Assembly (NCBI GenBank): GCA_048013815.1
Contig: CM106585.1
Coordinates: 10,106,001 to 10,170,000, forward strand
Source of the DNA: Setoptus koraiensis
Taxonomy: Eukaryota; Arthropoda
DNA: 64,000 nt
Direction: 5' to 3'
Shown: positions 32,381 to 42,139 of the stretch, piece by piece
Numbering within the stretch: the stretch's first letter is position 1
How the letters are laid out: each line of letters starts with the position of its first letter
Program-made: the position numbers and the translations under genes
The notes under the pieces: generated by a model
Told to the model about the DNA's origin: nothing
The model's input: the letters and a program-made list of their open reading frames with translations, nothing else
Databases searched by the model: none

Positions 32381-33174
32381 GACTTTAACTGTGTTCTGAC
32401 TTTGTTTGATGCTGATCTCTCAGAGAGTGTGATAATGTCAAGTGATGATTCGGGAGAGATAATTGTGACGATACAAATCATCACCTGGCATACTCACATT
32501 AGCTCATGAATTTGAGTGCTTGAGGCGACCTTGAATAATATTCAATCTTACCATGATACAACTTTGTACATCTCAGCATCACATGCTAGAACGAGAGTTG
32601 GCCATTGGACTGGGAGACGGGACAAGAAACTCATGCATATTTGTTGTAAACAATTTAAACTATTAAGATAGAAACCTAATCGAAACAATGAAATATTTTT
32701 GTTCGTTCATGCAATTCTCATCTCGATGCACCATCTTCTTCATGATGATACTGTCTTACGCTTCCCACAAATGGCATGTAAATTTATTTGTTTGTCTTTT
32801 ATGAGTACATCAGAACCTTTCTAGTTGCTCGTTATGATCGAGACAAACAATAATCGATATAGCCTCCACATTTTATAGTTCGGTCAGTGGAAATTGTACA
32901 TGAATGTGCAAGCTCAGATATCAGTAAGGCCAACCTTTTGAATAATCACATGAGTTTCTAGTCTCGTATCCCAGATAAACAGCTAATTATTGATCTTATC
33001 AGATGATGCTGAGATGTTCAAAATTCTATCAACATGAAATTGAAAACTATTTAAGCTGGGCACGAACTCAAAGTCGTAGTCATTCCTCACAAGTAATCAT
33101 TCGACACTTTCCCTGAGATCAGCACTAAACAAAGTCATATCACAGCTAAAGTCAACATTACCAACATTTTCATC

Positions 33175-33450
33175 ATGTCCAAACTATTATCCATCATTGT
33201 GTTGTTAGCCGTAATAGTCATGGCCATCAATCTATCGGAACATCAAGTGTCATGTCAGGGGTATGGTATTGCCACCCGAGGACGCCGCTCCGCAACAAGT
33301 GAGGTACAACAAGCATCCCCTCAATCCTTCACCGAAACTGTCAAAGGTATTTCTGATGCGTTGAGACGATCTGGCAGCTTTCTAGTGCCTGGCAGCTTCG
33401 GCAGAAAGAAACGTCAATCGCATTTCTCAAGGCCAATTTGGGGAAAATAA
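33175..33450 (+). CDS. Secreted KR-Q peptide precursor, gene 8
   Basis: 91 residues: family signal peptide, GYGIATRGRRSATSEVQQAS, then a pro-region unlike the others (PQSFTETVKGISDALRRSGS). One RKKR site releases QSHFSRPIWGK, predicted pyroGlu-SHFSRPIW-amide, the shortest terminal peptide of the family. An RR earlier in the pro-region is not followed by Gln. The promoter has AGATAA and TTATCA sites and TATTTAAG. The upstream partner on the other strand is the lachesin fragment, not a peptide gene. Confidence 0.87.
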   Translation: MSKLLSIIVLLAVIVMAINLSEHQVSCQGYGIATRGRRSATSEVQQASPQSFTETVKGISDALRRSGSFLVPGSFGRKKRQSHFSRPIWGK

Positions 33451-34239
33451 GGGTGATGCGAAACTTGACGACTAACGTGTCTACATCTAGACTTAATTGT
33501 TATACAAGATCCATAACACAACAACCAAATTACGTCGCACTCTCGATTCATCAACATTAAATCATCGACGCCTGGACTTTTCCCAAAATTAACCCATTCA
33601 TTGGTTCAATAAAGCACTAATTCTGATTCAAGTACTCCGTCTCAAGTTTTCTATCCTTATTTATTGTACTATCTAGTTCCTACGTGATTTTAATTCAAAT
33701 TCGGATCAAATTTTCACTTTTCGACCAAAATTTCAACATATATGGGTGTTTTTAAAGTTGGGTTTAGATCTTATTCAGGCTTTTCATGGGCACAGTCGAT
33801 TGGTCTTGTGAGTCACAGCTAGTCCCGCCGATTACTTGCGCTGTTTCTGCACTTCATGATGCTACTATTTTACACTCCCCACAAATGGCATGATGATTAG
33901 ATCGTAGGGAGGTAACGAACGTAGATCTTTTAACTTTTAATAAGCAGAATTGTCACGAAATCGTTCACATTCTTCTTCTCGTCAGCTGTTTTTTTTCATT
34001 TTCTTTATTTTTCTGGAGGTTTAGGAGAGTGGGGGAGAACTGGGGAGGGGCAAATCAGCATAACCTTCCCGACGTGCGATCTCCGTGCCTCACAAGTTTT
34101 TGTCAGTCCCTTGACTGAGGGAAGACCAAGTTTATCTGTTTGTCTTTTATGAGTACATCAGAACCTTTCTAGTTGCTAGTCAATGTTGCCGCTCGTTATG
34201 ATCGAGACAAACAATCATCGATATAGTCTCCAGATTTTA

Positions 34240-34598
34240 CAGTAGGAATACCTGAATTGCGAAGAATTTCGTTCCTAAGAAAGCGGCGCATACAGTGAGA
34301 ATACCTGAAGCGCGAATATCTGAAGTGCGAAAATTCTGGGCAATATTCAAATGTGAGTGATGTCCCGGACATCATGTCCGTGCACAGTATAGCCACTCTA
34401 AAATCAGTGATTAGTGATCGGGGGAGGTGGGGAGGTCTTCTCCCCCTGCGGGAGGTGGGAGGCGACACGTGGGCTTGCGGGAGGCGGGAGGGGGGAGGTC
34501 TACCTCATCCGATCACTACCAGTGATACAGATTTTAGAATAAATTTATGCGCCGCTTCCTTAGGAACGAAATTTCTCGCAATTCAGGTCTTCCTACTG
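34240..34598. mobile_element. MITE with ~53-bp terminal inverted repeats (Tc1/mariner-type ends)
   Basis: Left end CAGTAGGAATACCTGAATTG and right end CAATTCAGGTCTTCCTACTG are inverted copies that continue to about 53 bp with few mismatches (both reach GCGGCGCATA). TA dinucleotides flank both ends (34238-34239, 34599-34600), and CAGT-type termini with TA duplication fit Tc1/mariner non-autonomous elements. There is no transposase. The 359-bp element has a G-rich centre (about 34,420-34,500) with many GGG/GGGG runs that could form a quadruplex. The host sequence on the two sides is not contiguous in the family: about 125 bp between the ends is missing compared with the gene 2 promoter. Confidence 0.85.
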
Positions 34599-34797
34599 TA
34601 AACAGCTAATTATTGATCTTATCAGATGCTGTTGAGATTTCCAAAATTCGATCAACATTAAACTGAAAACTGTTCAAGCTCGAGTCGAACACAAAGGCGA
34701 AGTCATTCCTCACAAGTAATCATTCGACACTTTCCCTGAGATCAGCACTAAACAAAGTCATATCACAGCTAAAGTCAACATTACCAACATTTTCATC

Positions 34798-35172
34798 ATG
34801 TCCAAACTATTATCCATCATTGTGTTGTTAGCCGTAATAGTAATGGCCATCAATCTATCGGAACATCAAGTGTCATGTCAGGGGTATGGTATTGCCACCC
34901 GAGGACGCCGCTCCGTAACAAGTGAGCTACAGAAAATGGTACAACAAAAATCCGCCGACGATCCCTTCGACGCTCCCAAATCATTCGCTGATGTCTTGGC
35001 TCAGGGTCTCGACAAAGCTAGCTTCGGCAGAGTGAAACGCCAAGCCGCTGCTTACGGGGCGGCATTTGGCAGAAAGAAACGTCAAATTCCCAGCAGATTT
35101 CAGAATTCTACCTTACCGGTAGGTAGCTTAGGTACCTTCGGTAAATTCGGTAATTTCGGGAAATTCCGTTAG
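34798..35172 (+). CDS. Secreted KR-Q peptide precursor, gene 9
   Basis: 124 residues: family signal peptide, GYGIATRGRRSVTSELQKMVQQ, a gene 1/2-like pro-region (DAPKSFADVLAQGLDKASFG), then RVKR and RKKR, each followed by Gln. Products: QAAAYGAAFG, an expected amide and variant of the QAAAY peptide, and a long C-terminal QIPSRFQNSTLPVG piece that ends in repeats GTFGKFGNFGKFR. It has no GK tail and its 3' UTR lacks about 110 bp of the family sequence, so the 3' end was replaced. A MITE sits just upstream in its promoter region. Confidence 0.87.
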   Translation: MSKLLSIIVLLAVIVMAINLSEHQVSCQGYGIATRGRRSVTSELQKMVQQKSADDPFDAPKSFADVLAQGLDKASFGRVKRQAAAYGAAFGRKKRQIPSRFQNSTLPVGSLGTFGKFGNFGKFR

Positions 35173-35175
35173 TCC

Positions 35176-36573
35176 TATGTCGCACTTTCGATTCACCAAC
35201 ATTAAATCATCGACGCCTGGACTTTTTCCCAAAATTAACCCATTTATTGGTTCAATAAAGCACTAATTCTGATTCAAGTACTCCGTCTCAAGTTTTCTAT
35301 CCTTATTTGTCGTACTATCGAATTCTTACGTGATTTTAATTCGAATTCGCATGAAATTTTCACTTTTCGACGAAAAATTTTACCACACATAAGTGAATTG
35401 AAAGTTTGGACTGGATCTCTATTTGGCTATTCTTGGACACAATCGGGTTCTTCAAAATCGATAAGAGATAAATAGAGCTCTGATTTGACACCCAATCCTT
35501 CATTATTATCGTTGTTAACAATCTAAGCTCAGTCTTGGGCTCTTGTCAATAAAGTCTCAGCGCATCGAACCATCTCTCCAACGCTCCAGAATGTTCATGC
35601 CATTATTCTGACTGTGACACAATCAAGAAAGAGACATTGTCACTATTTGCATTCAATTCATTCATTAGTTTATTGTCTCAGCAATGCGTTTCAAGGCTTC
35701 ACCGAGGAGCCCTTCACCTGCGTTCTCGGTGCTTGCAACAATAACCTTTCTCGCAGAGCCCCATGAATAGACTGTCATTCAAGAAGAATCCACTCTTTAT
35801 TTTGAGGCCTAATGATAGTACTTCATCCATGACAGTCAATCTTGTTCCCCTGGAGCTTGGATGATGATTCAATTCAAAAATATCATTTTCTGCTACACGA
35901 TGTGGCTGTAGTCGATTGAATAAACGCCGTCAAAAATTAAGGAGGTGCCATGGAACCATCAGTAGTGATACCAAGTAGAGCACTCTGCAAAGACTTAATG
36001 TTGCTGAGGCGCCGGTCATCCCAGATAAAAAATCCGATGAATATTCCATTACAGGTTCTGAAACCTCCTCTAGGTAGATAATAATTGTGTTGTCGCCTAA
36101 TCTGTTTATGGCACGACATTTGTAAGATCCAAAGTCTCTGCGATCAATGTGCCTGATCCTTAATGTCGATTGTGTGAATTCATGGCTGTTGGAGGTTGTC
36201 AGAATTTGAAAATTGTTGTCATTATTGATCTGATATCCATCTCTTATCCAACTAATATCAGGAGATGGATAAGCTTCAACAGCGCAATGTAACTCTACAG
36301 GATGACCAATGGCTTGCTTATATTTGACTCTATTTGTAGTCAATTGTGGACCAAACTCGATTTCGACACCAACGCTCCGCAAGGCTCCTCTACCCACACC
36401 ATTTTCTGCCAAACAGTAGTATAACCCTCTGTCGCCCTTTGAAGCATCATAAATAGTTATAATATTTCCTTTTGAGACAACCCCTCCAGTTGGTAGTGGT
36501 CCATTATTCTCTCTTCGCCAACTAATTTTTGGCGAGGGATTGCCACTGGCATAACATGATAGAGTAATAGTAT
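35176..36573. repeat. 1398-bp direct duplication, right copy
   Basis: The right copy continues beyond the duplication into the remaining exons of lachesin. This is therefore the parental arrangement for the lachesin part, and the left copy (30983-32380) is derived. Confidence 0.88.
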
Positions 36574-37264
36574 CGCCAGCTTTGGCAGTCACACTTCTAG
36601 TACTGTTATCCGATATTACTGGTGGTACTTTAACAAAGAGATTTGTGTCAGCAGTGACTTTACTTGTAGCACTTGTTACTACCTGGCATTGGTAGGTCCC
36701 AGTATCGATATCTTGAATCTGGTAGTTCATGAAACAATAAAAGAATTTTATAAATTGTGTTCATTGTTAGACGTGTTGAGTTCAAAATGGTACATTTCTA
36801 AGTAACAATGGTCTCTGAAAAACAAAGAGAATAAATCAGATAATGAAGCTATCTACCTTGGATAATTGTAGGGTGTAAGTAGGACTGGAGTCATCGTGTC
36901 TTATAGAGTAACGATTGTCTGGTATAGTTAAAGCGGAACCGCGCGATATAAACAAAGGCGAACTATTTGGATTGTCGCTAACTTTGGCCCAAATTATAGG
37001 GAAGTTTTCGCCTGTATGAGAATTGGATGTGAGTCGCTTGTGATATATTAGTAAAAAGTATATTTCCAACTTGAAGGAGACATGATTGTCTAACAAACCA
37101 TACTAACCATATTGGACAGAGCAACTGAGATCGATGGTATCCCCAATGTCAACTTGTTGGGGTCCCGTTATGTGTATGATCGAAGGGGAGTTTTGTTGGC
37201 AGTGATACTGGTGGATGCATGTGATACTAATCAGAATGAGATATCGGTAGATGGTTGCTGTCAT
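35930..37264 (-). CDS. Lachesin-like GPI-anchored immunoglobulin cell-adhesion protein
   Basis: Three exons: 37264-37108 (donor G/GTTAGT), 37011-36857 (acceptor ATACAG, donor AAG/GTAGAT) and 36718-35930 (acceptor ACCAG), total 366 residues; phases agree. I start at MTATIYRY (37264), which begins the signal peptide; an in-frame Met lies 17 codons upstream. Three Ig domains follow: SCSVQYGENFPIIW to GTYQCQVV, PPVISDNSTRSV to GLYYCLAENGVGRG, and HCAVEAYPSPDISW to YKCRAINRLGD. PPVISDN, SWRRENN and YYCxAxNGV are close to insect lachesin. A hydrophobic tail ends the protein, as expected for GPI attachment. In insects lachesin works in septate junctions, tracheal tube size and the nervous system. 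It faces TXNL4A head-to-head. Confidence 0.93.
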
Positions 37265-38066
37265 TAGTTTTAGCTCATTAAAACTATAAGAATTTAATAA
37301 TATATTGGGTAACATTTTAAAATGTAAATTGATGATTGATCTTAGGACAACTGTTGACTGTTGTTACATATTGGGCTGTTGCAAAAATAAGTCGTTCATT
37401 CGATGGATAATGTCGGGTCTAGAATTGTAAATAAATGGAGAAATCCTAAAATTTAATAATAACAAGTCTCAACGAGTGTCCAAACCTCATGTAGATAAAT
37501 CAAGAAACGCCGGCAATTCCTATCTGGTGTCATGGTGGTAAAGCAAGTGTTATCATCCGTCGGAAAACGATTTAAGGTGTGGTGTCGACCAAAGCGCTTT
37601 TCGTCATACATCTTCAATGATATCCATGATGTATGTCTGTGGTTAATATTATTCACAGGTAGTACAACAATAACTAACTGTTGTCATAGTGAGCCGGTGA
37701 ATAGTTCACGAACAAACATTTGTAACTGTGGTTACATAATGCAGAGCAAACTAGAAAATTCGCCCATGAATATTTACAGTGAACTCACAAAATGTTCATG
37801 AGCCAGTGAGCATACTACGCACACGAAATTTGTGAATATGATGCTGGTATTCATGTGAATGATCAGCTGACAATTGAGTTCTCTCACCGACACGGAAAAT
37901 AACCGTTTCTGGCCAAACACCACGAAGCTACATTAACGGATGGTAATTTGTATTTATATACGAATGTATGTTCATTGATTGTGCAACTTCGAAAAAGAGC
38001 CTCTGGAATTATCTCTCATCATAAAGGCCAGATTATAATCCGAAAGCCAAGTCACAATCGTCCATC

Positions 38067-38597
38067 ATGTCTTACATGCTACAACATCTACAAAACGGAT
38101 GGCAAGTAGATCAGGCCATCTTATCGGAAGAGGACAGGGTTGTTGTGATCAGATTTGGCCACGATTGGGATCCCACCTGTATGAAGATGGACGAGATATT
38201 GCATTCCATTGCGGAGATGGTAGGTATAACATAATCTGTCGTTGTTACTATTGTTTCATTTGTATTCAACAAATCTAACTCGGAACTCTATTCTATTACA
38301 CATATGTATCGTAAAAATTAGGTCAAGAATTTCGCTGTGTTCTATCTGGTGGATATAACTGAAGTTCCAGACTTCAACAAGATGTACGAATTATACGACC
38401 CCTGCACCGTTATGTTCTTCTTTCGCAACAAACACATCATGATTGATCTCGGGACTGGTAACAACAATAAAATCAACTGGGCGCTAGATGATAAACAAGA
38501 GATGATAGATATTATCGAAACTGTCTACAGAGGTGCTAGAAAAGGTCGCGGTCTCGTAGTGTCGCCAAAAGATTACTCCACAAAATACAGATATTAG
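38067..38597 (+). CDS. TXNL4A: TXNL4A / Dim1, U5 snRNP thioredoxin-like protein
   Basis: Two exons: 38067-38219 (ATG/GTAGGT donor) and 38322-38597 (ATTAG acceptor), product 142 residues, exactly the family length. Nearly identical to the human protein: MSYMLQHLQNGWQVDQAI, VVVIRFGHDWDPTCMKMDE, FAVFYLVDITEVPDFNKMY, MFFFRNKHIMIDLGTGNNNK, RGLVVSPKDYSTKYRY. It has a thioredoxin fold without the CxxC redox pair (DPTC). It is part of the U4/U6.U5 tri-snRNP and keeps Prp6 and Brr2 contacts. The intron after codon 51 is 102 nt. Confidence 0.98.
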
Positions 38598-39149
38598 ATG
38601 AACTGGTGAAATCTTACCATTGGATCAGCCATCATTGGATGGGCCTCAACACTACATGCTTTTGAATAACGCGCTAAGATAGTTATTGATGAAGGTCCAT
38701 ACACTACACTCTGTAACTAATAAATCTGCAATCATCAAATTATTATTATTTAGACTGCGAATGTTGTGTAACGTTCATATTGAGAAAAAGGACGGCGCGT
38801 GACATAAAGAAAAATCAATTTGATCCTAGTAACAAGATTCTCTCCGAAATCCCCCCTACCTCGTGTTCTTTTTGAGATACCAATCAACAGAGATCTGACG
38901 GTAGAGAAACCATCAGCCAGAGATCGCGACAAACTACGCCCCATTTACTCAACCCAATTATCAGATAGCTTCAATTGAGTTGATGCACAGATTATCATCT
39001 CTATTATAAAGGAGTTCAGATGATTGCCATCAATTCAGGTAATTATGGACTTCGAGAATAGAATCACATAGAACGGGACATTTTTGATCACATATTTATT
39101 TATCAAATATCGACTACCATTTCATTAAATAGCGCTACGTATTGTTTCT

Positions 39150-40043
39150 ATGCACATGACTAAGAGTCTATCGTCATCATTGCGGCCCGAGAAATCTCCG
39201 AAGTTACGCAAAAGCTCCAGTTCAAGTCTGACGCGTTCACCAAGCGGTGGTAAAACACTTATGGCAGCCATGAAGGTCATCCCCATACCAGCCCTACAGG
39301 ACAATTATATGTACCTATTGATTGACGAACAAACTAAGGAGGCAGCTGCGGTCGATCCAGTGAACGCATGCGAAATGATAAATGCCATCAGTTTCAACAA
39401 TGTCACACTAAAGGCCATTCTAACTACACACCATCACTATGACCATGCCAATGGAAATGCCGACATGCAAGGTATGTACCCCGAGGCCAATGTATACGGG
39501 GGCGACCCCAGAGTTCAGAGCCTTAGTAAACAAGTCGAGCACGGAGAAAAAATTCGTGTAGGAAATCTCAAAATAGATTGTCTAGCCACACCTTGTCATA
39601 CTAGAGGCCATATTTGTTATTATGTCACACCAGAAGACGACAGTGCTAGCAAAGAAAAAATTGTGTTTACCGGCGACACTTTATTCATTGGTGGATGCGG
39701 CCGATTTTTTGAAGGTTCAGCCATTCAGATGGATAATAGCCTAAATAACATTCTAGGCGCATTACCTCCTGAAACAAAGATCTATTGTGGTCATGAGTAT
39801 ACTGTGAATAATCTTAGATTTGGCCTCCTAGTTGAGCCTTATAATCAAGATATCAAGGATAAATTGGCCTGGGCTCAAACAAAAACGAGCAAAAATGAAC
39901 CTACAGTTCCATCGACTATAGCCGAAGAAAAGAAAACAAATCCATTCATGAGACTAGACAATTCATATGTTAAGCGCTTCACAGGCGAAACTGAAAGGTT
40001 AGAAGTCATGTCAGTTTTGCGCCAGAAGAAGAATGATTTCTAA
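39150..40043 (+). CDS. HAGH: Hydroxyacylglutathione hydrolase (glyoxalase II)
   Basis: A 297-residue frame. It hydrolyses S-D-lactoylglutathione to D-lactate and glutathione. Metallo-beta-lactamase fold with two metal sites: LTTHHHYDHANGN (usual THHHWDH, here Tyr for Trp), TPCHTRGH, FTGDTLFIGGCGRF, YCGHEYT, plus the C-terminal EPTVPSTIAEE and NPFMR glutathione-site motifs. The first about 37 residues are Ser/Arg/Lys-rich without acidic runs and resemble a mitochondrial presequence. Met38 or Met41 (39261, 39270) would give the cytosolic form (MKVIPIPALQDNYMYL), as in mammals where one gene makes both. A spliced 5' exon is possible. It lies downstream of TXNL4A on the same strand. Confidence 0.96.
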   Translation: MHMTKSLSSSLRPEKSPKLRKSSSSSLTRSPSGGKTLMAAMKVIPIPALQDNYMYLLIDEQTKEAAAVDPVNACEMINAISFNNVTLKAILTTHHHYDHANGNADMQGMYPEANVYGGDPRVQSLSKQVEHGEKIRVGNLKIDCLATPCHTRGHICYYVTPEDDSASKEKIVFTGDTLFIGGCGRFFEGSAIQMDNSLNNILGALPPETKIYCGHEYTVNNLRFGLLVEPYNQDIKDKLAWAQTKTSKNEPTVPSTIAEEKKTNPFMRLDNSYVKRFTGETERLEVMSVLRQKKNDF

Positions 40044-40416
40044 AAATCGATCACAAATCCAACCTTTTCACATAATAATAACGAGTTCAACAAAATAAAC
40101 ATATCACAGTTACTCGTTTAAACGTTATCGTGGTGTTGACTTTCATTGATGAAGAACACCATGAAGTCATTATAATCGATTGTTCAATCTATTTTGTTAT
40201 TTTTCATGGAAGAAACAGCAGTAGATAATTATCTGAAACAAAATCTAGATATCATTTTATGATAACATCTCGGAGGGTAAATTGCTCAACGGGGAGCGAA
40301 TGAAAACATGGATGACTCAGATTGTAGACTGTAGTGTTCTTTGTAGACATTACCAGCATTTGGTGGTGCGAATAATTTATATTCCAACCTCAGATATCTT
40401 TCAAAGAATTTCAACA

Positions 40417-40941
40417 ATGGCCAACTTTAATGTTATAGGATGTATGGAGCGTTTTTTTGTTACATTGGTCGTGGTACTCTTCTTAATTACATTAGTGATC
40501 GTGGCAACCCTGAACTGGAATCTTAATGAGTGGCAAATATACAAACTGGACCACTCTAAGGTCTATGATGATCCAACTGTGGATGAAATGCATCGAGTAT
40601 TGTATTATAGAAGGCTGAAAACGATAGAGCAATACAATAACCTAGTGGATGAAAAGAATTTATCGAAAAACAAGATACCTGTCGATCAAGTCGACAGATA
40701 TTTGGATCTGACTATTGATGAAATGAGAGCTGTGAGTCCCATCCAAAAGAAGGTAATCAATACTTATTTGGAGAAATATTATATATCATTAGATGTTCTA
40801 ATAGATGCTATTGAACTGATCGAATCAGCCCCAAATCATTTGGAGAAAGAAAGAGAAGAAACCAACAAGATGGACAGTGAAGTGGTGACCGGAAATAGTG
40901 ATGACTCTATCAGAGTAATCAATATCAATGAGGAAAAATAA
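40417..40941 (+). CDS. Orphan single-pass membrane protein, 174 residues
   Basis: I chose MANFNVIGCMERF as start, because the open frame above it (to 40282) is probably 5' UTR. One hydrophobic segment at about residues 13-33 (FVTLVVVLFLITLVIVATL) is followed by a charged, largely helical domain with DEMHRVLYYRR, QVDRYLDLTIDEMRAV and LEKYYISLDVLIDAIELIES, then an acidic tail. The uncleaved N-terminal anchor suggests type II or tail-outside topology. No family recognised. Its 3' end converges on the CDC50 gene with about 70 bp between stops. Confidence 0.7.
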   Translation: MANFNVIGCMERFFVTLVVVLFLITLVIVATLNWNLNEWQIYKLDHSKVYDDPTVDEMHRVLYYRRLKTIEQYNNLVDEKNLSKNKIPVDQVDRYLDLTIDEMRAVSPIQKKVINTYLEKYYISLDVLIDAIELIESAPNHLEKEREETNKMDSEVVTGNSDDSIRVININEEK

Positions 40942-41011
40942 TTACATGACACAAATAATTATATCTGGGGACATTGATAATTGTATTATATTTGTGGTGA
41001 CGGTATCACAT

Positions 41012-42139
41012 TTATGCATCGTTATGGATCATCTCGTCTGTAGGCGGACGCTCTGAAAGTTTGAATCTGAGAATTTTGTAAATGTTCATTCTAGTAGGAT
41101 TGTCTAGATGTCTATCGATAATAAAGCAAGCGAAAGTAAAAACTACTAACGCTATTGTAACAAAATCACTGAGTAAAATAAATCGCATGTTCCTGATACC
41201 AAATTTTGATGGAATGGCAATATGAAGGATCTTTCTATCCGAATCGGGTTTGTGGAATATTCCAAATCGATATTTGATTTTAATTTCGTATGCGCCCTTC
41301 TTTAAGCCGCCGCGAACGATCGAGTCCAGTTTGATAAAATCAGCAAAAGTTTCCTCTCTCATCCAAACAATAAAAGGGCCATTCTGGAATCCATTGTTTT
41401 CTGAATTAACAGGGTCTAGATCAAATATACCTTTCGACCAGCGCAGTGGCCGTCTGAAAGTTTCTTTAGCAAATGCCTGATAAGTGGGGCTGGGATTATT
41501 AAAAAGATTATATCTATCACTATCCAATGTAATGTTAAATCTGTCCACAGCTATGGGCTGTTGAGTTTTATTGTCATAAAATTCAAATTCATCATTGAAC
41601 ATGCTATTGGCCATGGCTCCACAAGGATAAATAACGAATTTGTTTACGTCATAAGCAAATTCTTTGCATCTCACTCCTTGTTCATGGTTTTCACTTCCTC
41701 CAATTTGTTGCCTGTCTCTTGATTTAACTAATTTTCTGATATTCTGATAAAAGTTTTCAAGACCATAATAAATGTAGATTGCATGATCAGCACTCACGTC
41801 GTCTTTTATATCAAAACGCAGTCTACATGTACAATTCACCTGACTGGGTTTATCCTGCGTTACATCATCTTTGATCATGTCGATGCATTTCACTTCTTTT
41901 GAATGTATCGATTCACATTGAGTATAATCGGCGGTAAGCAAAATCTTTGAGTCACTTTGTAGGAACATCAATGTAGTGGAGAGAGCAAATATGATTATGG
42001 CCAATAAATATGATATTGTAGCCGCATGATAAGAATTGAAGCCAGTAAAAGTATAATCAGCATGTCCACAGTGGTTTCTGGGCACATCGCTGTGCAATTT
42101 CTTCTCTTGCTTGGGTGCCCTTTCAATGTCCGGGGACAT
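41012..42139 (-). CDS. CDC50/TMEM30 family P4-ATPase flippase beta subunit
   Basis: An intronless 375-residue protein (human CDC50A has 361). Two membrane helices, one after the cytoplasmic N-terminus (ISYLLAIIIFALSTTLMFLQ) and one near the C-terminus (FVTIALVVFTFACFII), enclose a large extracellular domain. It has paired cysteines, CTCRLRF, the hallmark YYGLENFYQNIRKLVKSRD, CKEFAYDVNKFVIYPCGAMA with NSMFND, and several N-x-S/T sites. These subunits escort P4-ATPases out of the ER and are needed for phosphatidylserine flipping. The late IRNMRFILLS block also fits. Downstream it converges with the 174-residue orphan, and about 330 bp upstream lies the stop of the 588-residue gene on the same strand. 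Confidence 0.94.
   Translation of the reverse strand: MSPDIERAPKQEKKLHSDVPRNHCGHADYTFTGFNSYHAATISYLLAIIIFALSTTLMFLQSDSKILLTADYTQCESIHSKEVKCIDMIKDDVTQDKPSQVNCTCRLRFDIKDDVSADHAIYIYYGLENFYQNIRKLVKSRDRQQIGGSENHEQGVRCKEFAYDVNKFVIYPCGAMANSMFNDEFEFYDNKTQQPIAVDRFNITLDSDRYNLFNNPSPTYQAFAKETFRRPLRWSKGIFDLDPVNSENNGFQNGPFIVWMREETFADFIKLDSIVRGGLKKGAYEIKIKYRFGIFHKPDSDRKILHIAIPSKFGIRNMRFILLSDFVTIALVVFTFACFIIDRHLDNPTRMNIYKILRFKLSERPPTDEMIHNDA

Noticed and set aside
35155-35165. NF-kB-like GGGAAATTCC
   Set aside because: Perfect match, but inside the coding repeat FGKFR of gene 9 and not repeated in any promoter of the family.
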